A stretch of 64,000 bases of DNA from Pinus tabuliformis. Taxonomy: Eukaryota > Streptophyta > Pinopsida > Pinales > Pinaceae. A program made the position numbers and the translations under genes. The notes beneath the pieces were generated by a model, which made no database searches, was not told the DNA's origin, and saw nothing but the letters and a program-made list of their open reading frames with translations. The stretch covers positions 886,886,184 to 886,950,183 of the forward strand of contig CM062817.1 of the NCBI GenBank assembly GCA_031772625.1, in the 5' to 3' direction. The first letter of the stretch is position 1; the number at the start of each line of letters is the position of its first letter. Below, piece after piece: positions 1-11,624 of the stretch.

Positions 1-1201
1 CCCTAAAGGAACAAGGTCAACAAACTACAGCTTCTCCCAGAAGTTCTCCACCAGAAACTGCTCAGAAACAGTCAAATCAGGATCATTTCAGCTGCTCCAC
101 TAGCTAGCTGCGTTGCATAGCACCCCAGTACACTAGCTAGGTGCGTTGCAACGCACCTAAATGCACTACCAGGGTGCGCTGAGCGGGAAATGACAAATGG
201 CAGTGTCATTCCGCGAGGTGGACAGACAATGGAAGCTTCCAGAATCTTCCCCAATGACACTTGCCTCATTGAGTTCGACCAAGGATGAGTAAGAGGCCCT
301 CAGTCTCCAAGTGGAAGCAAGACTGACAGAGAGAAGCCACAAGTCAAATCATAAGCTGACTCATCCTCTTTGCATACATCTATATATGGATCCCTCATCC
401 CAGAGATCCAGGGGGCTGGAATTTTGTACTTTGCAGAGAATTGCTGTAGGTTTTGAGATAGAGATCAGTGCATTGGGTGATTTATGCTTTGTTGGAGGTG
501 AAGAGGGGATTCCTTTGCTGGGGGGTTGATGCTGGATCAGGAATCATCGGTTGTAACTCCTCCTGGACCTTCTTGTGATATCAATAAAACTATTTGAGTT
601 TCTCCTACATGCTTGTGTATCAATAATGTTTTTTGTTATATTTGCATGTTTAGCTTAAATCTGAACCTAAGCTGTTTATGAATGTAAATCCATGTCTTTG
701 TGTAGTTTTCCTCTTCTGTGATCTTGCAGGAACTTGGTGAAGTTGGGCAAGTAAGGGAGCAGGTAGCTGGAAGCTGTCAAAGAGGAGAGAGATTGGATCA
801 AAGGACTAGCGAAAGACACAGGTTGGTTCATCCTATTCCTCTTCGTTTACAGTTCATAAAGAAGAATACAAAAATAATTTTCCTTGTTTGTTGCTAAGGC
901 ACTGTCACACCTAAGTGGGATAGGGGCGTTCTGCATAGACACTTTTCCTGTCAACAGTAATGCCTTTCTTTCTTTGATGATTTTTTCAGGGTCAGGTACT
1001 GGATAAGCTTGTGACTTCTGAGGATTTCTCGGAGTATGCCTCACAAACTGAGCCAGAACTATGAAGTGGAGTCACCAAAAAGGTTCAGCCTCCAATAGAG
1101 TCGCCAGATAGATGATTACAACTAGAAAAAGTGTCCAGGATTTGTCTATCATCAACATTGGATCTGTGTCGTCTCCAGGGAAGTTGAGCTTCAATTTCTT
1201 C
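1..1201 (-). mobile_element. Internal 5' part of a minus-strand LTR retroelement (partial)
   Basis: This stretch lies downstream, on the minus strand, of the primer site at 1202-1219, so it should be the leader and 5' internal part of an LTR element that runs off the left edge. I recognise no gag or pol motif in any frame. The short frames at 847-1044 and 72-269 (minus) have no family signature. On the plus strand there is a TATA-like run near 379-389 and AATAAA near 583, so a second, plus-strand LTR fragment may overlap. Assignment is by position only. Confidence 0.4.
140..157. repeat. 18-bp perfect palindrome
   Basis: GGTGCGTTGCAACGCACC is identical to its reverse complement. Related half-motifs sit close by: GCTGCGTTGCA near 108 and GGTGCGCT near 173. 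It could be a protein-binding site or an RNA hairpin or dimerisation signal of the surrounding element; function is not shown. Confidence 0.8.
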
Positions 1202-1219
1202 TCCCCGGCAATGACGCCA
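1202..1219 (-). promoter_or_regulatory. Primer-binding site, tRNA-Asp type
   Basis: On the minus strand this reads TGGCGTCATTGCCGGGGA. It differs by two transitions from TGGCGCCGTTGCCGGGGA, the tRNA-Asp-type primer site I recall for Athila-like plant Ty3/gypsy elements. It lies 4 bases inside the LTR end at 1224, where a primer site is expected. Confidence 0.75.
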
Positions 1220-1223
1220 ATTA

Positions 1224-3049
1224 TGTTAGCACTCCAGGAAACTCTCCTAGGTTGCAGCTTGGAGATGCCTGGTAACATATAATTTTCAATATTGTCCTCA
1301 TAATTATTGAAATGGATGATGGTTTGGATCAAGTTAGATGACCATTTCAGCTCTATACCCACTCAAGGCATGCATGAACACCCTCAACAACACAAGGCTT
1401 CAAACCACTAATGCTCAATAGTTTATAGATTTAATGGATATATGGAGAATACTAACCGTATCAGCAGATTGCATATATAAACATAAATGAATGACTAGCT
1501 GCAGGCAACAAAAGAGAATATTGACTATACTGGAAATTGCATATATGACCACATGTGAATGGTTAGCTACAGGAAACAAAGAAGCTTGCAATTCTAAGTT
1601 ATTAAAGCAGAGATAAGATGACAATTATATGGCCTTGGACACAAGGAAACATGAACAAAACTGTTTAAGTGCAAGCATAGAACAACAAAGGGAATGGATG
1701 TTGAACATATAATGGTAAAATAAGCTTATATTTATAGAATGAAGATGAGAAACTTGAAGGAACAGAGTAGGAATAATCTCCAGAAGTTGAACCCTTATTA
1801 CATCTTGTTTTTAGCTATTTATAGCTTGTTTATAATGCTCCTGAGCTCTTTTGAAGGCTCGGATTATTACTCTGCCTGATATGCATTGTTTAACTGATTT
1901 GATACCCTCTAGGCAAGAATAGCTGGGCGATTTTCGTCTTCTGACAGAGGAATAACCACATTCAGATATTTTGGGCAGTTACTGCACTGTCTGGGATCTC
2001 TCTCATGCCAGAGACGCTCCATGATCGTTCTATTTGTTCTGGCTGTGTCATGTTGTCTATGCTCCTTGATTGATTTTGTTTCGGGCTAGCTGTGCGTGCT
2101 CCATGACTATTTTCTTTTTAGGGTGAGCCATGCTGCGATGGAAGGGCTATCGGGCCTATGTTTTCCCTTTAGATATTTAGAATGACTATTTTATTCTTAA
2201 ACGCAAAAAAACACAGAAATCTTGTGAAAATCATTCCCATCTCTGTCCTTTTCGGACCTAAAAATTATTAGATATGGCTCATTTTCCTCTCGGGTCTGCC
2301 ATTGTAGTGATAGCACATCTCCACCATTGATTTGGGAGTCATAGATCTAATGGTGGTGATCCATTTTGGGTGCCTCTTTTATACTGGAGTTAACCACCCA
2401 ATGAGGGTGGTTTTCTCTCTCCTTGTCTTGGACACATGGCAACAACTGTATGGTATTGGGTGGACCTCAGCCTAAACCTCTTACCGCCCATGGCCTTCCC
2501 GAAATCTTGCCTGTTTTGACTTTTCATTTGTATTTTGAAATATGCCTAAAACACTAAAGACACGGGAAAATTGCTGTTGGACCTCAAATATTATATATAT
2601 CACTTCCCGGACCCTTTCGGGTCTGGGCTTCATCACAATCGCAAGGCCTCTAGGTTTCCTTTGTATTTCGTCAAAATAACGAAAATACATAAAAACATTA
2701 AAATGTGGCTTTCCCCGGACCTGAAACATTATATAATATCATTCCCGAACCCTTTCGGGTCTGGGCTTTATCGATATCGGCGCTTACACCTATGCATAGG
2801 CCTAGCCTTATGGTATAACACCGATGCGATATAGCGAGGCGACCCCATCACAATTGCTGATCGCTCAATGCTCAGACCTTATATATATATATATCGCCGC
2901 ATATGTTCCCCGCCAATGTGACCCGCCAATCCAATCATCGACTATCGCTAGTCGGCATTGTCATGTGCCCACCTTAAGCCTCTCCCCTCTGCCTGGCCGA
3001 TATGCGATTTGCTGCTTAGATCTGGGTCGTTGATCAGCCAGATCTAACA
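1224..3049 (-). repeat. LTR of the minus-strand element (outer boundary tentative)
   Basis: The inner end is set by TGTTAG next to the primer site. The outer end is proposed at CTAACA (3044-3049), which gives a matching 6-bp inverted terminus and a length of about 1.8 kb. A minus-strand TATAAATA at 1816-1823 would be the promoter. No partner LTR lies in the window, so the outer end and target duplication cannot be confirmed. Confidence 0.45.
2524..2790. repeat. Two tandem copies of a ~137 bp unit
   Basis: Two diverged copies (about 2524-2660 and 2661-2790) share TTGTATTT...AAAATAC, an ATTATATA run and the hairpin-forming core GGACCCTTTCGGGTC or a one-base variant. A weaker related stretch lies near 2248. 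They sit inside the proposed LTR. Confidence 0.65.
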
Positions 3050-3308
3050 ACGGCTATACAATGCCCAGTTTAGGCCTGCGGTAATGCTTTTTCATGGTTT
3101 TAGAGTGTTTTGAGTCTCCCGATAGTGAATTTCTACCCTTCAAAGGGCTTTCCTCTTGCATCGATTTTGATCATTAGATGATCTTTGAGCCAAGATTGAA
3201 AATGTCAAGTGCATTAATGGATCCATTGGCATGTTTCTAAGCAAATTTGGAGACTTCAAGAGCCTACATGGATCCATTTGTGGGCCTTTTTTCCAACAAG
3301 GCTAATAG
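3050..3308. other. Spacer with no recognised feature
   Basis: About 260 bases between two LTRs. I see no coding signature or repeat. Confidence 0.5.
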
Positions 3309-3769
3309 TGTGAACAATCAAAGGATGCATAGGTGACCATGCAAACACACACTCTCATGACTCGATGACGAAACAACTCAAACCATCCAGACACACATGT
3401 TCAACATGACTGACCGACTATGCAAGTGACAAGCGTGACACTTGCGATTGATCATTCATTGATCGAGATGACCCTTGCGTGATAGTGAATGTGACTCCAT
3501 GTGAGAGTGCGACAGATGCTCTCATAGCAAACACAACAAGCACATACGAAGCGAAGACTTTGAGCATAACCAAAACATGGTCACAAGCATGACTTAGACA
3601 CCAACATGTAGAAACTTGAATGAAATGAACAAGCAAGGCGGATGCAAGGACTCACACGAGCTCATGGAGTGAACCTGAGTGTGTGCAGTCATCAAGTGAA
3701 ACTCTCAAGGGAGGCTCTGAAATTGGGTGCAGGCCAAAATTTTGGAGGGTGGTTGTAGCCGCTACAACA
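3309..3769 (+). repeat. Left LTR of the 7.4-kb element
   Basis: It aligns throughout with 10247-10706, ends in CTACAACA and is followed at once by a TGGCGAC primer-like site. Its divergence from its partner makes this insertion clearly older than the Tat element at 36 kb. Confidence 0.8.
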
Positions 3770-3771
3770 CT

Positions 3772-3785
3772 TGGCGACACACTGG
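3772..3785 (+). promoter_or_regulatory. Primer-binding-site-like sequence, tRNA-Arg type
   Basis: TGGCGACACACTGG starts 2 bases inside the left LTR end. It resembles TGGCGACTCTGCTGGGGA at 37086, with an indel. The position is right; the match is imperfect. Confidence 0.55.
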
Positions 3786-4022
3786 TAGAACTCCAGCTTC
3801 TCTGTTTCAGTTCATTGCTAGCATAGGGCCTTGGTCTTTCGGGGAGTATTGAATCACTGTGTGGGTTACTTCAGCTTCCCCACTTACCCCATGGACATAC
3901 ATGGTCCACCCTTTGACAACTCAATCAAACACAATCAAAAGTTTAGCTTGATTTCAATGTTTCGAATTTGGGAAGGGTAGTTTAGCTCGTGACTTGAATA
4001 TTTTCAGAGTATAAATTTTCAT

Positions 4023-4135
4023 CTTTGGTGTTGCTCCACTGCTAGCAGGCCTAGACAGTACCCCGACAGAGTCATGCTGGAACACACACATTGCTCTACT
4101 GCCAGCGAGCCTGGATAGTACCCCGGTGGAGTTTC
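4023..4135. repeat. Short tandem duplication, ~68 bp period
   Basis: Two copies share TTGCTC(C/T)ACTGC, AGCCTGGATAGTACCCC or a close variant, and a GGTGGAGT-like end. No function is apparent. Confidence 0.55.
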
Positions 4136-5249
4136 ATGCTTCACCTCTCTGTGCAGGAAGCCTTTCTCTTCTTTCGCCTTTGTATTTTTCAAGAGGAATA
4201 TGCGTAGGCACTTATTTATTTTTGGGGCAGAAGAGTGATCCCGACTTATTGAGAGCAGAAGAGGTTGTTCTTTCAGAGAAGCATGTAAGACCTTTGACAT
4301 AGGTTTGCTCATTTAGATTTTCCCCTTCTTTGTTTCTACTAGTTGGATGAGCTTGAACACAGAGAAGAAGGCTGAGTATAAGAATGGGGATTCCCAGTGT
4401 GGACATAGGTTCATGGTTGGACAAAGAATTCCCTTGCAGATGGTTCATATTTTCCTTCAAGACTTCATCAGCCGAAGGTTATAACCAAGCACAGAGAAGA
4501 CAGACACAAGACTGGCCAAGTGCTGCAATGTCACAAGTCTCTTCAAATTTCAGCCACATATTCTATTCAAAATCCAGAACGTAGTAGTTGGTAGCACTTA
4601 TTTCCAAAAACAAAAATAGTAATATACCAAGCAAACAAAACAAATGTAAACAAAAATAGTAAGAAAATCAAACAAAGTGAAAACAACAACAAGCAAGCAA
4701 AGCAACCAAGTCAACAAGCAAACAATCATGCAAACCAGAAAGCAAAGACAAGTGAAAAAGAAAACACTACTCCTACTCCTACGTTAAATGGTCGGGGTTA
4801 TGTGAAATGAAATTTCCAATGAAGCCACTGTAGGTGTACTCAACGTGCAGTCACAAAGATACGAGCGATTAAAACAAATAAAAAATAGTGTGCAACAAAA
4901 AATGAAAAAACTTGAAAAACTTGCACACGAGAGAGAAGGTATCGCTTGTGGGAAAAAGTATGTGTCACAACCACCCAACACACATGCTTACCTCTTCCAT
5001 GACTACCATTTTTCAACAAATCTTGGAGGCCTCTTGCAAGTGTGTTTTTTTCTGCACCAAGTTTCTCAGCGAGTGCAAGGAAGGACTGAAGCTTGTTACT
5101 TGCAACATGACTCGCCAAGTAAGATTGTTCCAGCCATTCAATGATTGGATCATAAAATTCATGATGGTTGTTTTGAAATATTCGTGATATTTGAGTAGAT
5201 GGATTCCTGATTTGAGAGAGAGGATCACGATGGGAATCTGATACAGATA

Positions 5250-6700
5250 GATATATCTAGTCATTCTCATCAATCATTTCAAGAGAGTGAGGGCCTTCCA
5301 TAGCCATGAGTGCAAGCCGAAGTGCCTCACTTGCTTGACAAAAGTTTAAGAAGAAAGATGTTACATGGTGAAGATCATAGTGCGTGAAGCGACTGTCATT
5401 GGATGTATTGTTGGGAAAATGATAAACTACATGACAACCACCCAAGATAGAAGAGAAATCAGGCCAGTGGGTCGACATTCTAGATTTCGAGTTTGACATG
5501 AATAAATGAACCTTTTGAACAATTGTACAAACAATCCAAGTTTTTTGTGTGCTAGGCATGATAGGACACCCACCTGCAACTGGTGAAAAAGTTGGCAAGC
5601 ATCATGGTCATCACAAAAATCTAGAAAGGATGCCAACACTGTGAATGTGTGAAACTAGTTGGGGTGTGGTGAAATGAGAGTAACTTGATTCGCGCGATAG
5701 GTTGTGTGCTCATCATCACACAGGGAGATTGCTGGTGTGATGAGTGGGCAGATTTGACGTGAAAAATTTGAAAAAAGACCAAGGAGTTGATTACGAGAGA
5801 GAACATATGATAAGTGTGATTCTGGATAGAGATGATCAACTTCATTGTCCCATGATTGGATGAGGGATGGACACTCCCAACCCGAACTGGATGTAAGAGA
5901 GGTGCATGAAGACAAACATGTTGTAACGGCCATGTGGATTTGATCATTAGCAAAAATTGAAATATCATACCCCGAACAGTAAATATTATTTACACGGGGA
6001 TCCACGTCGAGTGCAACCATGTAGATAGACAGATTGTGCGTGAGAAACGAGATCTGATTTGGTTTGAAGGGCTTACCAGAGTCACGAGGTCCTAACATAA
6101 CCATCAATGGATGTTGAAGTGCCTCGACTCCTGGCATGTCCCGAAACTTTCTAGAATTGAAAAATTGCATTTTGGGATGTGAACCAGATCATGCATGGCT
6201 TGAGGATGCATGTTGTTACTGATTTCAAAAATTATTTTAGGATGAAAACCATCTCTGTCACAAGCTTCATTAAAAATTTTAGCAAGCTGACTCGATGAGC
6301 TGTCTTCATGTAACACACAAGATGATGATGGGTGGGAAGAGTCCTATGTGTTGAAACTATTTTCATCATGGAAAACCTCATTGCCTTGGGTCGATCGAGG
6401 AGATAACTCAGAAGATGAAGAAGAAAGAGAATTCAGAGTGTCTCTGATGCATGTTGATGCACTGTGAACGATAGGACACACAGGAAAGTGAGGTGCAAAG
6501 GAAGCTTTGATATGGATGTCTACTTTGACCGGTGCACATTCCAGATATGAGTTAGAGTGTACATGAGATGAAAATAGATCATATGATGTGCTTGGGTGTT
6601 CATCACAACATAGGGAGCACGGGAGTGATGACAACCCAAGACTGGAGGTTGATCGAAAGAATTGATCATGCATGATGTTTCAACAAGATTCATGGATCGA
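5250..6700 (-). other. Unassigned minus-strand open stretches downstream of gag
   Basis: Several minus-strand frames (5655-6170 is the longest at 171 codons; also 5257-5598, 6104-6316 and 6344-6673) lie where pol would follow the gag at 6967-7667. None shows DSGA-type protease, YxDD reverse transcriptase or HHCC/DDE integrase motifs. A short Cys-Asp-Glu-His segment recurs near 5700 and 6600, suggesting internal duplication. They may be an unknown second gene of the minus-strand element or neutral decayed sequence. Confidence 0.3.
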
Positions 6701-6966
6701 GGATTGATCAAGAATGAAAGTTCAATGTTTTGAGAGGATTTGATTATGTCTTCACCATCCTACTCTTCCACCTGCATGATGAGACTTCCTTGCACATGAC
6801 TGCAACTTGAGCCAACAACTCGAGAATCAAGAGCGTGCACGCAGCTAGCTTGTGAAGTAGATCGCTTAAGTGAGTCATGGTGTAAGGAGTCATGGCTTGT
6901 AGATGATGGAGGATGGTAGAGATGTAGATTAAACTCAAGACTTAGGTTAGGAACGGTGATGTCCTC

Positions 6967-7667
6967 TTATGGAATGGAGGGATGATTTTTCACCATAGGC
7001 TTTCCTAACCATTTTGGAATCTCCTCCGTTGGGGTAGGAGACAGTTGAGCAGATGGATTGGGAACATGCTGCGCAGATTTCTTAGATTTGCAACCACTAC
7101 GAGGGGGCACCCTCTTCAAGACATGAGGTGTCTCATGATCCTCCAGAGTTGAGGAAGAAGGGAAATCAAGAGGTTCAAATTTTTGGGAGACATGAACCAA
7201 GCATTTCATCTCTTGGCTCATGAAGTCAAGGTCCACATACTGCGTAGAAATTTCATGACATAGGTGAAGGAAGCGGGTAGCAAAGTACTCAACTGATTCG
7301 CCAGGCTTCATTCTTAAATGAGAGATTCTTTCATAGACATCTTGGTGGTCACACTCATCGAAGGTTTGATGGAGCGCCTTGAATAAAGTGAGAAGGAATG
7401 GACTAAAGCAGGTGGCAGGGTATGACACCACCAATTAGCATGACCTTTAAGGGTGAGGAAGAAGAGTACACAAACAAGCTCATCACTATCGATTTCATGA
7501 GATTCACAGAAATGAAGAAAATTAGAAATGTGCTTGGTTACGGATGTTCTGTCCTCACCGTCAAACTTTAACAAGGACAAGTGATTGAGAAGCTCATCGG
7601 GGATTGATAACTGATTAAGGGAGAAATGAGAGAAACACCCCAGGAGCACAAATTGTGTATTATTCAT
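6967..7667 (-). pseudogene. gag: Ty3/gypsy-type gag remnant
   Basis: Two overlapping minus-strand frames (7667-7314 and 7434-6967) form one Retrotrans_gag-like domain broken by a frameshift near 7425. In order I see LLKFDGED near the start, LTLKGHANWW, then VYERISHLRMKPGESVEYFATRFLHL cut across its middle part (RISHLRMKPGESVEYFATR is the diagnostic core). The C-terminal part is proline- and lysine-rich, and I see no CCHC knuckle. Gag would form the particle. The start ATG is 47-65 bases from the primer-like site at 7714-7731, a very short leader. No pol follows, so the element was probably non-autonomous. Confidence 0.7.
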
Positions 7668-7713
7668 TGGGTAAGAGATTCAACCCAGATGTATGGGCTC
7701 AACTTGTCATCTG

Positions 7714-7731
7714 GCCCTCCTTCTAGCACCA
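7714..7731 (-). promoter_or_regulatory. Primer-binding-site-like sequence of the minus-strand element
   Basis: Minus-strand TGGTGCTAGAAGGAGGGC lies 3 bases inside an LTR-like end (TGTTGACGG at 7735 on the plus strand) and just ahead of gag. I do not assign a tRNA with certainty. Confidence 0.5.
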
Positions 7732-7734
7732 AAA

Positions 7735-8750
7735 TGTTGACGGTGCTGGATTCGCCAACATCAGGGGATCACCTCGGTATGAAGTCCCAACTAGACCTCA
7801 CATCGTTTGGTGTGGGAGTCCCATCCAGTACAATGGCCCAGTTGCCATTATCTTAAGGATTTGCCTCAACTCTTGCTTGTCAGCACAGGAGAGTGGTTTG
7901 CTTTGTCTTTGAGAAGTGAGGTTTGCGTGCCTGGTGAGTGTAAGTGTCACTTGTGTCAATGGTTCTTTCACTGTCGAGGGAGAGGGTGAGAGTGAGTCCC
8001 AGGTTGATTGGGAGCAGTCCCAACACTACTATGAACACACAACTCAATAGGAAATACATAGCTTGTGATGGAGTAGTCCACACGGATGCAGAAGTCACAA
8101 CACATAAGGGAAGAGAACACGTATAACACTTAGCAGATTAGTCCACATGAGTGCAAAGGTAGTTTACAACAAGTTTCATGTGAAAGGTCTGTCTGATGTC
8201 AGGGAGAGTAGTCTGCACAGGTGAGACAACATTAACAACATATACAACACATTCCCATGAACAGGATATGCATTACGACAAGTGAAATAGTTAAAACGTA
8301 GAAAAAAGGTTAAAGCAACATGCATCACAAGTGTTAAAGGTTAGTCTTACAACAATTACATGTGTGAAAATGTGATGGCCTAGCAGCAGGCTTCTGAATT
8401 AAGCGAAAGTTCCAAGACACATCGTTACACCATACATCACTAACCTTGAGTGCGGGGTGTTGGAGGCACTGCTTACTCCTCAAAGAAAATATTATAGACT
8501 CTCTTGGCTATGTGGGAGGAGTTGAGGTGAAAAGTCCCTTGCATGTACAAATGAGGGGGTATTTATAGCCAAGGGTGAAAACTGATCCTTGTGGCTGTTC
8601 GACTACCCTCATGACTATTTGACTTCCATGAATTTTTGACTTTACATGACTCTTTGTACAACAAGTGGGTCTCTTGGACTTCCACATTACATCACATTGA
8701 TTGACAACATAACCCATAGTGGAGATGTGGGTGACATGACTCATGACATG
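7735..8750 (-). repeat. LTR-like sequence of the minus-strand gag element
   Basis: It starts on the plus strand with TGTTGACGG next to the primer-like site and has a minus-strand TATAAATA at 8560-8567 within GGCTATAAATACCCC, a good core promoter. The outer end is not resolved and may reach about 9.3 kb. I found no second copy on the far side of gag, so the 3' LTR is missing or diverged beyond recognition by eye. Confidence 0.5.
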
Positions 8751-9387
8751 ATAGTGCTGGTACATTCGTGCTCCTGCCGGAGTGCATGTCGAGCTACAGT
8801 GCTATTGGTTGATGGATGTCTTCATGGTGTATCACAACCTCACCTCTGCATGGAAAAGTGTGCAGAGTCTTCGATGGTCTTAGTTTCGCTTGATGATGCT
8901 TAGGCATGTTGCTCGTTTCTTGCATATTGGAAGGCTTGACTGGCTCATCTGTTCGCGAAAGGTGCATGTTCGTCCATTCGTGAGCACATCTTGCATGTTT
9001 ACTCGTCCATCCGTCCATGAACATATCTTTTCATGATCATCTGTTTGCGAGCACATCTCTTCACATGCATCGTTCGTTCGTCCATTGGTGAACTTGTCCT
9101 TTTGCATGTGCTCCATTAATTCATCCCATTCGTCATGTTTCCATGTTTGTTGGTGTACCTATACCTGCAGTCACTCATGACGAGATGACATCAAATCCAA
9201 AACCTGCTAGTCTACCATGATACATGATCATTTCAGATGCAGGTGACTGGGAGGGGCAGCAAGGTTGTGAAGCAGGATGTTGGCTCTGGGCACTGCTGAT
9301 GAAAACTGTGCAAGAGTCATTGAGTGACGAAGATGGGTAATCTAAGTCGACAGTGACTATCTACGAGGTCTGGCTCGACTGGAAGGC

Positions 9388-10036
9388 AAAATTGCGCAAA
9401 TTTTGGGAGGGATATCCCGGGATGCAGGAAGCAAGGTAGGAAAGATCTGCGTAGTTTTCAGAATGAGTGGGATGCCGGGGTTGGAAGGCCAAATTTGTGC
9501 AATTTTTTGGAGGAACAGGCTGGGCTACAAGGAGGGTCAGCAGGGAGAGATTGCGCAATTTTTGGGAGGAACTGCCCAAGAGCCTGGTAGCCAAAACTGC
9601 ACAATTCCCAGAGGGAATTAGTTGTTGGCTTCTGGGGTCACTGGTAGCCAAAACTACACAATTCCCAAAGGGAACTGACAATTGGCTACTTGGTAATTGG
9701 CAGGAGAAACTACGTAATTCGTGGAGGGAACTGGCAGTCTGCTGCCAAGAGCTACTGGTAGAGGAAACTGCAATGAGGTTGGTAGGCTGGACTGCTGATC
9801 ATATCAGCGCAATTTATGATTTGAGAAAACTGTTGGGTAGCAAAAGTCCTGCTCATGAAAACTATGCAATTTCATGGATGACCAGCCGGTCGACTGCTGG
9901 GATGACTGACTCGGAAAATTATGCAATTTTATGAGAGAGACAGGGACATGCACTTGGTGTCTGTCCGGCTTGTCTGTGCAATTTCCTCAGTCAACTGAGC
10001 AAGTAAGGTCAGTGGCCTCTGCACAATTTTTGAGGG
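9388..10036. repeat. ~54-bp-period array of a degenerate ATTGCGCAAT palindrome
   Basis: About twelve units are centred near 9391, 9445, 9497, 9553, 9598, 9653, 9709, 9766, 9808, 9862, 9920, 9976 and 10020, with spacings of 42-58 bases. The best copies read AAAATTGCGCAAATTTT or GATTGCGCAATTTTTGGG. Others vary the core to TGTGCA, TGCACA, TACACA or ATGCAA. A GGGAGG-like tail often follows. The array lies just before the right LTR of the 7.4-kb element. Confidence 0.8.
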
Positions 10037-10246
10037 GAGTCAGTCCCAGGTTGACTATCGGGTCTGACTGTTCGGGTGGTCAGTGTGAAAGTGGATTTAA
10101 GTGCTTGCGGGCAACACAACTTGAAAATACTTGATTGATGCTTTTGCGCTATTTTAGTTGACAGTCGATCGAGTCGATGGCGGGGTGATGGTTCGACTAT
10201 CAGAGGGGAGTCTGGTTGTCAAAACTTCAGAAAAAATGACTAAGTG

Positions 10247-10706
10247 TGTGAATGATCAAAAGATACATAGGTGATCATGCAAACTTACACTCTCATGACT
10301 CGACGATGAAACGACTCAAACCATCCAGACACACATGTTCAACATGATTGACCGACGGTGCAAGTGACAAGCGCGACACTCGCGATTGATCTTTCATTGA
10401 TTGAGACGACACTTGCATGATAATGAATGTGACTCCATGTGTGAGTGTGACAAATGATTTCATAGCAAACACAACAAGCACATACAAAGCAAAGACTTTG
10501 AGCATAACCAGAACATGGTCGCAAGCATGACTTAGACACCAGCATGTAGAAACTTGAATGAAATGAACAAGAAAGGCGGATGCAAGGACTCACACGAGCT
10601 CATGGAGTGAACCCAAGTGTGTGCAGTCATCAAGTGAAACTCTCAAGGGAGGCTCCGAAATTGGGTGCAGGCCAAAATTTTGGAGGGTGGTTGTAGCCAC
10701 TACAAC
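10247..10706 (+). repeat. Right LTR of the 7.4-kb element
   Basis: Partner of 3309-3769. It begins TGTGAATGATC and similarity ends at CTACAAC. The sequence beyond (GAGGCTCT) does not repeat the 5 bases before the left LTR, so the target duplication is lost or the end is damaged. Confidence 0.8.
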
Positions 10707-11624
10707 GAGGCTCTTACTCTAAATGGTCTAAGGTCTAATTTAGACTTCATATCAGGGAGACCCCCTTACTATTGGCGGCATCCAACACTGCTAACAAAAT
10801 CCATTACCTTTGCTATCCATAACGTAATCTCTAATTGCCCTTCTTGCAATCAGAGCACTAGAAAATCCATCCTCTGAAAATGCCAGTTAGTACTGAATTT
10901 ATCAAGATCTTTAGTGATACATGAAAAATTAAAGATGTGGCATTGTATTCAACTCTTTCCACAAAAGTACTTGCTTTGATTCCATTCAAGTAGGTCTCAA
11001 GATATTCTACTGCAACAACTCTGGCACCCCAAGCTTCTTCATATCCACACTTGAAAAATATAATCAACAACTTCGTCCAATTATCGTGCAACACTTGAAG
11101 AATCAGGATACAAACACATGTAGGTCCTTCGAACAATCTAGCAATGATATGCATAATTTCAGATGAAACAACGAAGTTGTCCAATTGGGATTCTCCCTCA
11201 ATCATCCTCTACTCTTCATATTCATCAAAATCAAATAATACAATATGGATTACAAATAATACAATGATGCAATCCAGATAAGAGTAAATGGCTTAATAAT
11301 TTTTAAGAATAAATAAAGGCGTAACCACCACAATATAATGAGGGTTAGGAAATATTTAATGAGTAATAGGTATAAAGAAGTTACAACATAAAATACCAAC
11401 CAACACTTAGATATCACCCAGTAAATGTAAGAAAAATATACTTTTTTTATGCACAAGAGTGAAATATAATTGCAGAAACCAAGAATAAGAGATATTCATG
11501 AGCTTCACAAGATGAAATAAAGACAACCTTGTTGCTATCCACAAATTCTAGATTTTAATTATGACAAAAATATGCAGAAAATGCAATTTTGGAGTGAAGA
11601 AAATATTTCAGACTCGTGCCATAT
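10707..11624. other. Unassigned sequence with one minus-strand open frame
   Basis: A 115-codon minus-strand frame (11205-10858) has fairly protein-like composition, including EEAWGARVVAVEYLETYL, but I recognise no family and see no splice context. It could be a host-gene scrap. The rest is AT-rich with nothing recognisable. Confidence 0.3.

Larger units (their letters stand above)
3309..10706 (+). mobile_element. 7.4-kb LTR element, apparently non-autonomous
   Basis: Direct repeats at 3309-3769 and 10247-10706 differ at about 36 of 459 positions (about 92% identity), mostly transitions. They begin TGTGAA, and the left copy ends in CA. A primer-like site follows the left copy, giving plus orientation. 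No plus-strand reverse transcriptase or integrase motif is visible in 6.5 kb. The interior holds a minus-strand gag remnant, an LTR-like sequence and a palindrome array, so it is either non-autonomous or heavily rearranged by nesting. The 5 bp on either side do not match. Confidence 0.7.

Noticed and set aside
4840-5273. Several overlapping open frames on both strands
   Set aside because: None resembles a known protein, they overlap in conflicting frames, and composition is unremarkable.
9388-10036. CRISPR-like regular spacing
   Set aside because: The repeats are degenerate and palindromic throughout, there are no conserved repeat/unique spacer units or cas genes, and the DNA is plant nuclear.
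9403-10134. Plus- and minus-strand open frames of 67-155 codons
   Set aside because: They arise from the degenerate 54-bp repeat array and have no family resemblance.
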